Source: Bacteroidales bacterium
GTDB lineage: Bacteria; Bacteroidota; Bacteroidia; Bacteroidales; UBA7960
DNA: 8,813 bases
Direction: 5' to 3'
Assembly: GCA_003451785.1 (NCBI GenBank)
Contig: DMJL01000195.1
Location: 1 to 8,813 of the forward strand
Shown here: positions 1 to 6,755 of the stretch, piece by piece
Layout of the letters: every line of letters starts with the position of its first letter
How positions within the stretch are numbered: the first letter of the stretch is position 1
Notes under the pieces: generated by a model
Seen by the model: only the letters and a program-made list of their open reading frames with translations
The model's database searches: none
Told to the model about the DNA's origin: nothing
Translations under genes and position numbers: made by a program

Positions 1-30
1 GCATTAAAACACCCGAAAGGACATATAATC

Positions 31-66
31 AGGGGCTATCTCATGAGTGTATCATGGATAGCCCCT
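31..66. terminator. Strong intergenic hairpin, possible terminator of the RRM gene
   Basis: Positions 31-40 (AGGGGCTATC) are perfectly complementary to 57-66 (GATAGCCCCT). Inside that 10-bp stem, after a single bulged T at 41, CATGA (42-46) pairs with TCATG (52-56) around a 5-nt loop, giving about 15 bp of stem. It lies about 90 bp beyond the stop codon of the convergently read RRM gene, so it may end that transcript or protect its 3' end. There is no clear U-tract on either strand, so it is not a textbook intrinsic terminator. The structure is clear; the role is inferred. Confidence 0.5.
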
Positions 67-156
67 TGGTTCGATGTTGCGCGCCTGGAGAGTTAAGTAT
101 CTATATTGTTATACGAATTGTGTTCAACTCTAAAGCAGCAAAGATCGATGATTGGT

Positions 157-474
157 TTACCTGCGGTTGCCACCGTAGTTACCGCCACGGCTTTGTCCAC
201 CGCCGAAACCACCTCTACGCTCACCACGATCTTTTCTCTCTTCCGACTTGTTAACCACAATAGTGCGGCCTTTAAGATCGGTTCCATTCAGGCCTTCAAT
301 AGCTTGTTGTGCCTCTTCGTCGTCGGGCATTTCAACAAAACCAAAGCCTTTGCTGCGTCCGGTAAGCTTGTCAGTAATGATTTTTGCGGAGCTCACTTCG
401 CCAAACTCCTCAAACAAATCCTTCAACTCCGTTTCTTCCAAACGAAAAGGAAGGCTTCCTACAAAAATGTTCAT
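157..474 (-). CDS. RRM-domain RNA-binding protein with glycine/arginine-rich tail
   Basis: This 105-residue protein is a single RNA recognition motif followed by a short RGG-like tail. RNP2 is visible at residues 3-8 (IFVGSL) and RNP1 at 42-49 (KGFGFVEM), with the aromatic residues that stack on RNA bases. The fold spans roughly residues 1-77. Residues 78-105 are basic and rich in Gly, Arg and Asn. Proteins of this size and layout are common in Bacteroidota and cyanobacteria, where they are thought to bind single-stranded RNA in the cytoplasm and are often linked to cold or stress response; the specific target here is unknown. The ATG start gives an RRM beginning at residue 2, as is usual for the family. 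The gene stands alone, with its own predicted promoter, and a hairpin lies beyond its stop. Confidence 0.93.
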   Translation of the reverse strand: MNIFVGSLPFRLEETELKDLFEEFGEVSSAKIITDKLTGRSKGFGFVEMPDDEEAQQAIEGLNGTDLKGRTIVVNKSEERKDRGERRGGFGGGQSRGGNYGGNRR

Positions 475-827
475 TGTGTTGTTTAGTTTAAAAAATAAAT
501 ACGGGCGTAAAAGTAATGCTTATTTTAATAGAACAACACATCAAGTATGCAAAGCAGAAAAATTTTTATTTCAGGCAGTTATGGCTATTTTATTGGCGTT
601 TGGAGCATACTGACTTGCGGAGTCTAAATATTTAGGATTTTTGCTTCGCCAAAAAACTACTTTTCCCATAATTATTGGCAATATTTTTCGACTCCAACTG
701 CTTTGTTCTTAATGAAGTTCTCTAACTTTTGCTCCAACCCGTTAATGCCATTATGGTTCTTGGTAGCTTTATGACTCAAATACTTTTTTGTCATTCAAAT
801 ATTCGTCAAAGCTGTTTCCCCAGAAAC
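475..827. other. Intergenic region between cysS and the RRM gene
   Basis: This 353-bp stretch contains the predicted RRM promoter near its left end. A 12-bp perfect palindrome CTAAATATTTAG lies at 624-635. A weak 5+5 bp hairpin (GTTTC/GAAAC, 814-827) directly abuts the cysS stop codon but has no U-tract. A minus-strand ATG frame of 40 codons (672-794) lies 33 bp after cysS; its product is lysine- and asparagine-rich with no recognisable motif, so I do not call it a gene. Nothing else is evident. Confidence 0.5.
508..536 (-). promoter_or_regulatory. Predicted Bacteroidota-type promoter of the RRM gene
   Basis: Read on the minus strand, TACTTTTA (508-515) matches TAnnTTTG at all but the last base. 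A TTG trinucleotide (534-536) lies 18 bp upstream, close to the -33/-7 spacing known for Bacteroidota. Transcription would begin near 500, giving a leader of roughly 25-30 nt before the ATG at 474. The match is imperfect and there is no experimental support. Confidence 0.35.
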
Positions 828-2306
828 TCAATCAGGCACTGTGTAACTAGCCCCTTCTTTGCCGTCTTTCACCACAATTCCCAATCCTTGAAGACCATCT
901 CGGATTTTGTCAGAAGCAGCCCAATCTTTCTTCTGCCGCGAATCTTGACGGTATTCTAATATTAGGTTCATGAGACCTTTTACAATATCCAACATCTTTT
1001 CTTGGTTTCCACCTTTTTGGCTATTTATCGCCAGAATGTCGCAAAAGAAGATATGAAAAGTTTCGGTAAGCGATGCAATATCGGCTTCAGTGAGATTTTC
1101 CTTGCCGTCGCAAGCTGCGTTTATGGTTCGTGCAGCATCAAACAATGCAGCAATTGCCAATGGACTATTAAAATCGTCGTTCAAAGCATCGTAGCACCGT
1201 TTTCTATAGGTTGCAATATCAACCGTAGAAGTTGGTTTTGGTATTACTTTGGTGAGATTCCCATACGCATCCTGAAGGCGCTTGAGTCCTTTTTCGGCGG
1301 CTTTTAAGGCTTCATTACCAAAATCGAGGGTGCTTCTGTAATGTGCCTGCAAAACGAAAAACCTGATAGTAGCACCACTGTAGGCTTGCTCCAAAGCAGG
1401 GTGTTGCCCATTGAAAAACTCTCCCAAGGTTATAAAATTGCCCAGCGACTTGCCCATCTTTTGGCCATTGATGGTAATCATATTATTGTGAAGCCAATAG
1501 CGAACCGCATCTTTGCCACTTGCAGCCCGGTTTTGGGCTATTTCGCATTCGTGGTGCGGAAACAAAAGATCCATGCCTCCGCCATGTATGTCAAACACAT
1601 CACCCAAATACTTGGAACTCATCACCGAACATTCAATGTGCCAGCCGGGAAACCCGTCGCCCCAAGGCGATGGCCAACGCATGATATGGCTTGCTTCGGC
1701 TTTCTTCCAAAGTGCAAAATCCTCTGGGTTTCGTTTCTGTTCTTGCCCATCCAGATTGCGATAACCCTCCATGAGCTGCTCTATCACCCTGCCACTCAGC
1801 TTTCCATAGTGGTGCAAGGTATTGTATTTGTGCACATCGAAATACACCGAACCATCTGCTTCATAGGCAAATCCATTTTGCAAAATGGATTTTATCATCT
1901 CTATTTGCTCAATTATATGCCCCGATGCACGGGGTTCGATACTCGGCTTTAAAACATTCAACTGATCCATATCTGCATGATACCTATCGGTATAGTATTG
2001 CACAACTTCCATTGGTTCGAGTTGCTCCAATCGCGCCTTCTTGCCAATCTTGTCCTCGCCACTATCGCTATCGTTTTCCAGATGCCCCACATCGGTAATG
2101 TTTCGCACATATCTAACCCTGTAACCCAAATGTGTCAAGTATCTAAAAACCAAGTCGAATGTGATAGCCGGACGGGCATGCCCCAAGTGGGCATCGCCAT
2201 ACACCGTGGGGCCACAAACATACATTCCCGCAAAGGGCGGATTTAGTGGAACGAATTGCTCCTTTTTGCGCGTTAGTGAGTTGTAAACAATCAATGGATG
2301 TTCCAT
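828..2306 (-). CDS. cysS: Cysteinyl-tRNA synthetase
   Basis: This class I aminoacyl-tRNA synthetase charges tRNA-Cys with cysteine using ATP in the cytoplasm. The 492 residues are a normal length for the family. The HIGH-type motif is H40-L-G-H43, following C31 in YVCGPTVY. The KMSKS-type motif is KMGKS at 283-287. By alignment with the E. coli enzyme from memory, the zinc ligands are C31, C226 (WHIEC), H251 and E255 (FPHHECE). The C-terminal third is the helical DALR/anticodon-binding region, with conserved SDKIRD near 465-470. I chose the ATG at 2306: the protein then begins close to the conserved IVYNSLTRKKE strand and lies 25 bp beyond the patatin stop. An upstream start at 2375 would overlap that gene by 44 bp and add 23 residues not typical of the family. 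It is probably the last gene of a three-gene unit. Confidence 0.97.
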   Translation of the reverse strand: MEHPLIVYNSLTRKKEQFVPLNPPFAGMYVCGPTVYGDAHLGHARPAITFDLVFRYLTHLGYRVRYVRNITDVGHLENDSDSGEDKIGKKARLEQLEPMEVVQYYTDRYHADMDQLNVLKPSIEPRASGHIIEQIEMIKSILQNGFAYEADGSVYFDVHKYNTLHHYGKLSGRVIEQLMEGYRNLDGQEQKRNPEDFALWKKAEASHIMRWPSPWGDGFPGWHIECSVMSSKYLGDVFDIHGGGMDLLFPHHECEIAQNRAASGKDAVRYWLHNNMITINGQKMGKSLGNFITLGEFFNGQHPALEQAYSGATIRFFVLQAHYRSTLDFGNEALKAAEKGLKRLQDAYGNLTKVIPKPTSTVDIATYRKRCYDALNDDFNSPLAIAALFDAARTINAACDGKENLTEADIASLTETFHIFFCDILAINSQKGGNQEKMLDIVKGLMNLILEYRQDSRQKKDWAASDKIRDGLQGLGIVVKDGKEGASYTVPD

Positions 2307-2331
2307 ATTTAGCTGAAGAATGGGTAAAAAA

Positions 2332-3129
2332 TCAATTTTTTTGTAAAATAGCTGCCTTTTCCTTGTGTAGTTCAAGCACTTTCAGGGTTTCGTTGTATCC
2401 AATGTCGAAAATTTCGTGCGCCTTGGAGATGGAAAGCAGCCCATATCGCTCCAATCCGGAGGGTTCTATGTAAATGTCGCACAATTTTTCTTTGGATGTA
2501 GCCTGATTGCGAATAAAGATATGGAAACTCCTTTCGGCTACTTCCTTGATGCTCGTAAGATTTTTAAGGTCGCCAATGGGGTTTACATTTATTCCAATCA
2601 ATGTGTCGCAGATGTTGCGGAGTTCTTCAACAGGAAAATTATTGATGAGCCCACCATCAAGGTAGTATTGATTTTGGATATTCACAGGCGGGAAAATCAC
2701 TGGTATGGATGAAGATGCTACTACGGCAGGTATCAACTCGCCTGAGTTGAACAGGGTATATTCAGAAGTATTAATATTCACAGCATAAATATGCAAAGGT
2801 ATTTTCAATTCATCAAAAGTTGTAGCCGAAAGGGTTTGTCGTAGTGTTTTTATAAACCCACCCATCTTTATAAGCCCGCTTTTGGGTATCATAGGTTCTA
2901 GAAAACCGAAAAGTTTTTTGCTTGTTAATGCTTTTAACGCTAGATCGGCATCTTTGCCATCGGCGTAATATGCACCTACGATGCTTCCCGCACTTACCCC
3001 GGCTATAATATCGGGTTCAATTTGGTTTTCGTGCAATGCCTTGAGTGCCCCCAGGTGAGCAAACCCTCGAGTGCCACCTCCGCTTAACACTAAGCCCGTT
3101 TTATATTTTTTTGGTGAATCTACTGTCAT
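2332..3129 (-). CDS. Patatin-like phospholipase (RssA-like)
   Basis: This 265-residue protein belongs to the patatin family of serine acyl hydrolases, which use a Ser-Asp dyad. All hallmark motifs are present and intact: the glycine-rich oxyanion loop GGGTRG at 17-22, the nucleophile elbow G-V-S-A-G at 44-48 with Ser46, and D158-G-G with the catalytic Asp. There is no signal peptide or transmembrane segment, so it is likely cytoplasmic like the short bacterial RssA-type members. Their substrates are mostly unknown, but lipid ester hydrolysis is the expected chemistry. The ATG start leaves only about ten residues before the first beta strand, as expected. It lies 56 bp after the DUF2892-like gene and 25 bp before cysS, which suggests co-transcription but no shared pathway. 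Confidence 0.93.
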   Translation of the reverse strand: MTVDSPKKYKTGLVLSGGGTRGFAHLGALKALHENQIEPDIIAGVSAGSIVGAYYADGKDADLALKALTSKKLFGFLEPMIPKSGLIKMGGFIKTLRQTLSATTFDELKIPLHIYAVNINTSEYTLFNSGELIPAVVASSSIPVIFPPVNIQNQYYLDGGLINNFPVEELRNICDTLIGINVNPIGDLKNLTSIKEVAERSFHIFIRNQATSKEKLCDIYIEPSGLERYGLLSISKAHEIFDIGYNETLKVLELHKEKAAILQKN

Positions 3130-3185
3130 TCTTGCTATGTGTATTTACAAACCCAAGTATCTCTTTTTTAATGGAATTCTGGGCC

Positions 3186-3404
3186 TTATAGCCAATTGTC
3201 GGAATCTTTTTTGTTTTCCTTTTTTTGCAATAGTGCAACTATTGGGCAATAGCCCCGAATTGTTGTAACCGTTAAAAGCATTGCTACAACAGATAAACCT
3301 ATGCCAAACGCACCATCAAGAACTTCAAAATAAATCAATGCCCCAATTGCAACTACTGCAGCAATTCTTATGACTCTACCAACTGTATTCAGATTCTTTT
3401 TCAC
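3186..3404 (-). CDS. Small DUF2892/YgaP-like inner-membrane protein
   Basis: This 72-residue protein has two predicted transmembrane helices (about 11-27 and 31-50), a short basic N-terminus beginning KKNLNTVGR, and a Cys-Pro pair (C53-P54) directly after the second helix. That pattern, including the N-terminal 'KKN-G/T..RxxR' start and the GxCP turn, fits the DUF2892 family, found as stand-alone proteins or as the C-terminal membrane part of YgaP-type rhodaneses. The role is poorly defined; some members are linked to sulfur or thiosulfate handling. The start codon is GTG at 3404; it is preferred because the conserved N-terminus begins right there and no in-frame ATG lies nearby upstream. The tail after residue 60 is highly charged and probably cytoplasmic. 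It heads the minus-strand unit leading into the patatin gene. Confidence 0.8.
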   Translation of the reverse strand: MKKNLNTVGRVIRIAAVVAIGALIYFEVLDGAFGIGLSVVAMLLTVTTIRGYCPIVALLQKKENKKDSDNWL

Positions 3405-3483
3405 TGTTGTAATTTAATAAAAATTTTCTGTTGAGATCAACGGTTTATGTATTTACCGAAAGGTATTGCAGCGATTTGACTGG

Positions 3484-3618
3484 TCACAGACCCAAAGTTT
3501 TGAGCAAGCTAAAATGCTTAAATACCCGCTGAAACTCTTTTGCTAAGTATGCTTTATTACCGAATGTTTGTTCATTTTGGTTCATTTTTGCCACATCATA
3601 GCCACTCGTGTATATGAT
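3484..3618 (-). pseudogene. Possible remnant of a response-regulator receiver (REC) domain C-terminus
   Basis: Between the DUF2892 gene and the endonuclease stop, an open minus-strand frame encodes IIYTSGYD followed by AYLAKEF and an amphipathic tail ending in LLKTLG. In receiver domains of hybrid kinases, strand beta-4 ends in (Y/F)xSGY and strand beta-5 carries the invariant Lys in xLxKPF. The spacing from the Ser of TSGY to that Lys is 22 residues here, the same as Thr87-Lys109 in CheY. The usual cis-Pro after Lys is Glu here. The phosphoacceptor Asp and the first two-thirds of the domain are absent. The same frame continues open to an ATG at 3732 inside the endonuclease gene, but that part resembles nothing. 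I read this as a decayed fragment left at the island edge; chance similarity is possible over so short a stretch. Confidence 0.4.
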
Positions 3619-3697
3619 TCTGCAAGTTCTTTGGCCGGTTTTGTCATGCGTTGGATTTTTGAGCAATTTATCAATGCGGTTACTTGTAATGCATTGA

Positions 3698-4480
3698 CTA
3701 TTGCCTGCTATATCTTGCAAAATAATCATCAATTTCTGGTCTTAACTCTAATCCTATTCTTTCAAAAACATCGAGCAAATTGGTATATGCACCATGTCCA
3801 CCAAGGAAATCCCAAAATTCTGCTGCGACTTTCAATTCATTATTCAAATCAAGCATGCCCCGCATTGTCCATCGGTTGTATGGTTGCGGGTCATATGGGT
3901 TGTAAGGAATTGCAATAATTGTCTGAACATTTGCATTTGGGTTTACTGCAAGTGTGGTTGCAACCCATTCTAAAAGTGTTCTTTTAAATTCTTTAAACCC
4001 TCCGGCATTCGGCTTTGCAGTTTTGATGTCGAATAAATAAATAGTTCCATCATGCCCCACAAGCTTGACATCAACTGTTGTTGGCTTTACAGTTTTCATT
4101 TCACCTGATTGACAAACTGCTCTGATTGCATTTATTTCTTCAATCTTGTTAGGTGATGAGGATGCAACTGCAAGACCGTCCATGATATTTTGAATTACTC
4201 TGTGTGCTTCGGATGAAATTTGATTTCCTGCAGTTTGCTGAGATTCAGCACTCACAAAAGTAGATACTGCCAATGCCTTAGCAACTGGTTCAAAAATGCT
4301 TGTCCCAAAATTTGTGTTTAAGGAATGGATAAATGAAAACAACGCCATTCTGTCCTTCCCCAATAGCCTTGTATGAAAAGGCATTGCTGCTGGTTCAGGG
4401 TTATAATTTTGAAATTTATGTCTTAAGCTGTTTCGTAAAACGGTTTCAACTTGCTGTATTTGTTGTTGTGTTAGTGCCAT
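3698..4480 (-). CDS. Type II restriction endonuclease, TdeIII family (predicted GGNCC)
   Basis: This 260-residue protein resembles the TdeIII family of PD-(D/E)XK restriction endonucleases, whose named member recognises GGNCC. The nuclease core is visible: D137 in TTVDVKL, then after a short hairpin the strand YLFDIKTAKPN, with D151 and K153 as the second acidic residue and the catalytic lysine. The following FKRTLLEW segment (165-172) is also characteristic. Residues 1-130 are mainly helical and probably contribute to DNA recognition. The length is normal and no lesion is seen, so the enzyme is probably active. Its ATG overlaps the methyltransferase stop by one base (TAATG), implying coupled translation after the protective enzyme. 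The family call is from memory of sequence style; the nuclease motif and gene context are directly visible. Confidence 0.85.
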   Translation of the reverse strand: MALTQQQIQQVETVLRNSLRHKFQNYNPEPAAMPFHTRLLGKDRMALFSFIHSLNTNFGTSIFEPVAKALAVSTFVSAESQQTAGNQISSEAHRVIQNIMDGLAVASSSPNKIEEINAIRAVCQSGEMKTVKPTTVDVKLVGHDGTIYLFDIKTAKPNAGGFKEFKRTLLEWVATTLAVNPNANVQTIIAIPYNPYDPQPYNRWTMRGMLDLNNELKVAAEFWDFLGGHGAYTNLLDVFERIGLELRPEIDDYFARYSRQ

Positions 4481-6057
4481 TATTTTTTCTTTAAATGAAA
4501 AATTATCTCAGAATAAGCACCTTTATCCTTTTCAGTTCGGTTTAACACTGGTCGTTTGTATTGGTTTACTATCTGCATTCCGGCATTTTCTGCAATTGTC
4601 GGATACATATTGTATTTGTCGTTTGCCACTAGGAAAATATCATAATCATCAACAAGAAATTTCTTGGCATTATTCAACACATCACTAATACCTTGAATAT
4701 AGCTTTGTTTTGCTTCTCTGCCCTGCCCTTTAAATAGGGGGCCTATCTCTAATTCATCTTTGCGTTCAAAACCAAATAAATCATATGCGTAAGCGTGTTG
4801 TTCGTGATAGTCAATTAAACCAACATAAGGTGGTGATGAAAAAATCCCTCTGATTTTTTGCTTTCCAACAAGTTTTGCAAAATCAGGATTGCGTTTTTTA
4901 AGCCCTTCTATTATGTCAATGGTTCTGCTGTCGCCAGTTAAGCAAGTGTGAAATGTGTTCTTTCTCAGCTGGTTAAATTGTACTAACCTTTTAACTGTGT
5001 CTTTAGAATATGTTTCCCACCATTTCAGAATAGAAAACAATGGCTTACATATCTTGCCATGTTTTCCACAATAATATGTTGCTGTAATAGGCTCAAGTAA
5101 TGTTGCTAAGTCTGCATGAGTAGTTGCCCTGCAACTTCTGATGGTTCGACTAAGAATAACACTTATTATCTTCTTGGTATCAATGTTTTTAATCTTTTTG
5201 ATCTCATCAAACACAAATGAAATTTCATCACGGATATGTTGTGTGTACCATTTGTCAAGGAATGAATCTTCCTTATCTTGGCGCAATTTTATATTGAACT
5301 CCTTTACGAGGCCGTTGAATGTTGGTAAAAAATCCTTTTCTTTTTCCTCGCCATAGGTCTTTTCGTCAATCTCCTTTCGTTTTACTTTGTATTTGTATTC
5401 GGGAACTGGGAAATACTTGTTGTTGAAAATATAAAGTTCATGTAAAACTCTGTTTTCAAATTCAAGTGTTTTATGGTCAGCTAAAAATGATTTTAGTGCT
5501 TTAGAAATTCTGTCTATTTCAGTTTGAACATCAACAAGGTTATATTCTGTTACCTTGCAATTTCCAATTAAAGCATTAAAAGCAGAAACATCGTTACCTA
5601 TTGCATGAATACCTAATTCACATGCCTGTACCATAGTTGTACCACTGCCTGAGAATGGATCGTAAACAATGTCACCTTGTTTAAAATAATTTTCCTTTTT
5701 GAATTTGTCCGTGTGGTTGTCAAGGAAATATTCAACCAATTGAGGGATAAATTTTCCTTTATATGGGTGAAGTCGGTGAACATGTTTTGTAGTCTCGGCT
5801 TCTTTGTATTGTTCAAACGATAATGCCCAATTCAAATCTTCGCCAAGTTGTTCTTTCCATTCTTCTTGTCGTGATTTCTTTTGGTCTTTATAATAATCGA
5901 TTAATTCCTCTTTAATTACTTGCGTTGAGCCGTTGTCTCCTACTTTTTTTATCCGACCATATTGGATTAAGTATGAAATGTTAGAAGTCGTAACATTTTT
6001 TTCCAAGTATTCGCTTGCCCATTGGCTTGCCTCTTTAATTGATAATAGGTCTGACAT
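4480..6057 (-). CDS. Type II DNA methyltransferase (probable m4C) with N-terminal HTH domain
   Basis: This 525-residue enzyme is the protective modification methyltransferase of the cassette, transferring a methyl group from SAM to an exocyclic amino group. Residues about 5-56 form a MerR/excisionase-like helix-turn-helix (LLSIKEASQWASEYL, then ISYLIQYGRIKKV). Motif X-like HPYKGKFIPQLV is at 97-108. SAM-binding motif I, DPFSGSGTT, is at 133-141, followed by acidic N155-D156. The catalytic motif IV is SSPPY at 407-411; S-P-P-Y favours N4-cytosine methylation. About 270 residues between motifs I and IV, including a Cys/His cluster (YYCGKHGKIC, 328-337), probably hold the target recognition domain. 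I chose the ATG at 6057, one base after the regulator stop (TAA-A-ATG). A start at 6102 would overlap that gene and add 15 residues outside the HTH. It overlaps the endonuclease start by one base. Confidence 0.92.
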   Translation of the reverse strand: MSDLLSIKEASQWASEYLEKNVTTSNISYLIQYGRIKKVGDNGSTQVIKEELIDYYKDQKKSRQEEWKEQLGEDLNWALSFEQYKEAETTKHVHRLHPYKGKFIPQLVEYFLDNHTDKFKKENYFKQGDIVYDPFSGSGTTMVQACELGIHAIGNDVSAFNALIGNCKVTEYNLVDVQTEIDRISKALKSFLADHKTLEFENRVLHELYIFNNKYFPVPEYKYKVKRKEIDEKTYGEEKEKDFLPTFNGLVKEFNIKLRQDKEDSFLDKWYTQHIRDEISFVFDEIKKIKNIDTKKIISVILSRTIRSCRATTHADLATLLEPITATYYCGKHGKICKPLFSILKWWETYSKDTVKRLVQFNQLRKNTFHTCLTGDSRTIDIIEGLKKRNPDFAKLVGKQKIRGIFSSPPYVGLIDYHEQHAYAYDLFGFERKDELEIGPLFKGQGREAKQSYIQGISDVLNNAKKFLVDDYDIFLVANDKYNMYPTIAENAGMQIVNQYKRPVLNRTEKDKGAYSEIIFHLKKK

Positions 6058-6058
6058 T

Positions 6059-6361
6059 TTATTGGTTTTTTGTCGCTCCGTATTTAATGGTTTCTTCAGC
6101 AACTTTTAATGCTTGAATTCCAAAGTCCTCGTCTTTAAGTTCACAAAGAATTTTCTCACTTAAATAATGAACAATTAGGGATTCCTTATTGATTTCAAGT
6201 ATGTCAGCCAATTTATTTATCTGTTCTCTGGTTGCTTTTCTTTCGCCCCGTTCTATTTTGCTAAGTATGGCTGTGTCAATGTCGAGCTGAGCAGAAACTT
6301 GTCGCAATAGCAACCTTTTCTTTTCTCTATTTTCTCTTAGTATTTCTCCGGTTGTTTTCAA
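6059..6361 (-). CDS. XRE-family regulator, C-protein-like controller of the restriction-modification operon
   Basis: This 100-residue protein is a single Cro/C1-type helix-turn-helix (about residues 5-61) with a short helical extension (62-100). The helix-turn-helix is recognisable in LLRQVSAQLDID (18-29) followed by the recognition helix TAILSKIERGER (30-41), the conserved 'LSKIERGxR' pattern of the family. Similar proteins sit directly upstream of methyltransferase genes in many Bacteroidota and act as controller proteins that time endonuclease expression or repress their own operon. Here it is the first gene, ends one base before the methyltransferase ATG, and has a perfect inverted repeat 16 bp upstream of its start, consistent with autoregulation. 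The C-terminal extension is longer than that of classic C proteins of about 80 residues. Confidence 0.88.
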   Translation of the reverse strand: MKTTGEILRENREKKRLLLRQVSAQLDIDTAILSKIERGERKATREQINKLADILEINKESLIVHYLSEKILCELKDEDFGIQALKVAEETIKYGATKNQ

Positions 6362-6376
6362 TTTGAAAATATTTAC

Positions 6377-6393
6377 TTGACAGTATTTGTCAA
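6377..6393 (-). promoter_or_regulatory. Candidate operator of the restriction-modification controller
   Basis: TTGACA (6377-6382) and TGTCAA (6388-6393) form a perfect 6+6 bp inverted repeat around a 5-bp spacer, 16 bp upstream of the controller ATG. It overlaps the predicted -7 element on the minus strand, so a bound dimer would block transcription initiation. The symmetry and size suit an XRE dimer. Binding is inferred. Confidence 0.55.
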
Positions 6394-6398
6394 ATGTA
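6391..6398 (-). promoter_or_regulatory. Predicted -7 element of the restriction-modification operon
   Basis: On the minus strand this reads TACATTTG, an exact TAnnTTTG match. Transcription would start near 6384, inside the inverted repeat, leaving a leader of about 23 nt before the controller ATG. No good TTTG -33 element is seen at the expected distance, which may mean a weak or activator-dependent promoter. Confidence 0.45.
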
Positions 6399-6755
6399 AA
6401 GTTTTATTTAATCTAAGACCCTTAAAAACTTAAAAACTTATCAACAATCCAATTAGTCTTTTTTATATATATGGGTTGGTTGTAAAAATGAATGCTTTTG
6501 AAAATAAAGCGTGGGCTTGTGTTTAGGGGCAGCCAATTATTCCTGAATGGGCTTTAGGCTTCCTTTTTGTCTTCTTGGAGAAAAAATTCAGCACCATTCT
6601 TAAGTTGGTTTTGTCTTTTCAAAATGAACGCTAACTTTTTTATTTAAGAAAAACTATTAAGGCATTCAATGTTTGCCCAACGGCAAATTGCCCAAAGACA
6701 CCTTCTTGTTATTTTTTCGCAAAGTTTTTTTTAAGATTATTTGGCTTATGCACAA

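Noticed and set aside
1341..1952. 203-codon plus-strand open frame
   Set aside because: It lies entirely antisense to the strongly supported cysS gene, and its translation shows no domain-like pattern.
2307..2375. Longer cysS N-terminus starting at 2375
   Set aside because: It would overlap the patatin gene by 44 bp and add residues not seen in the family; the ATG at 2306 fits better.
3484..3732. Full 82-codon minus-strand frame as an intact gene
   Set aside because: Its ATG lies inside the endonuclease gene and the first 38 residues resemble nothing; only the last part has receiver-like features, so a remnant is a better reading.
3568..3918. 116-codon plus-strand open frame
   Set aside because: It is mostly antisense to the end of the endonuclease gene, and the composition looks like a shadow frame.
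6058..6102. Longer methyltransferase N-terminus starting at 6102
   Set aside because: It would overlap the regulator gene, and the ATG at 6057 lies one base after the regulator stop, an arrangement matching the TAATG junction downstream.
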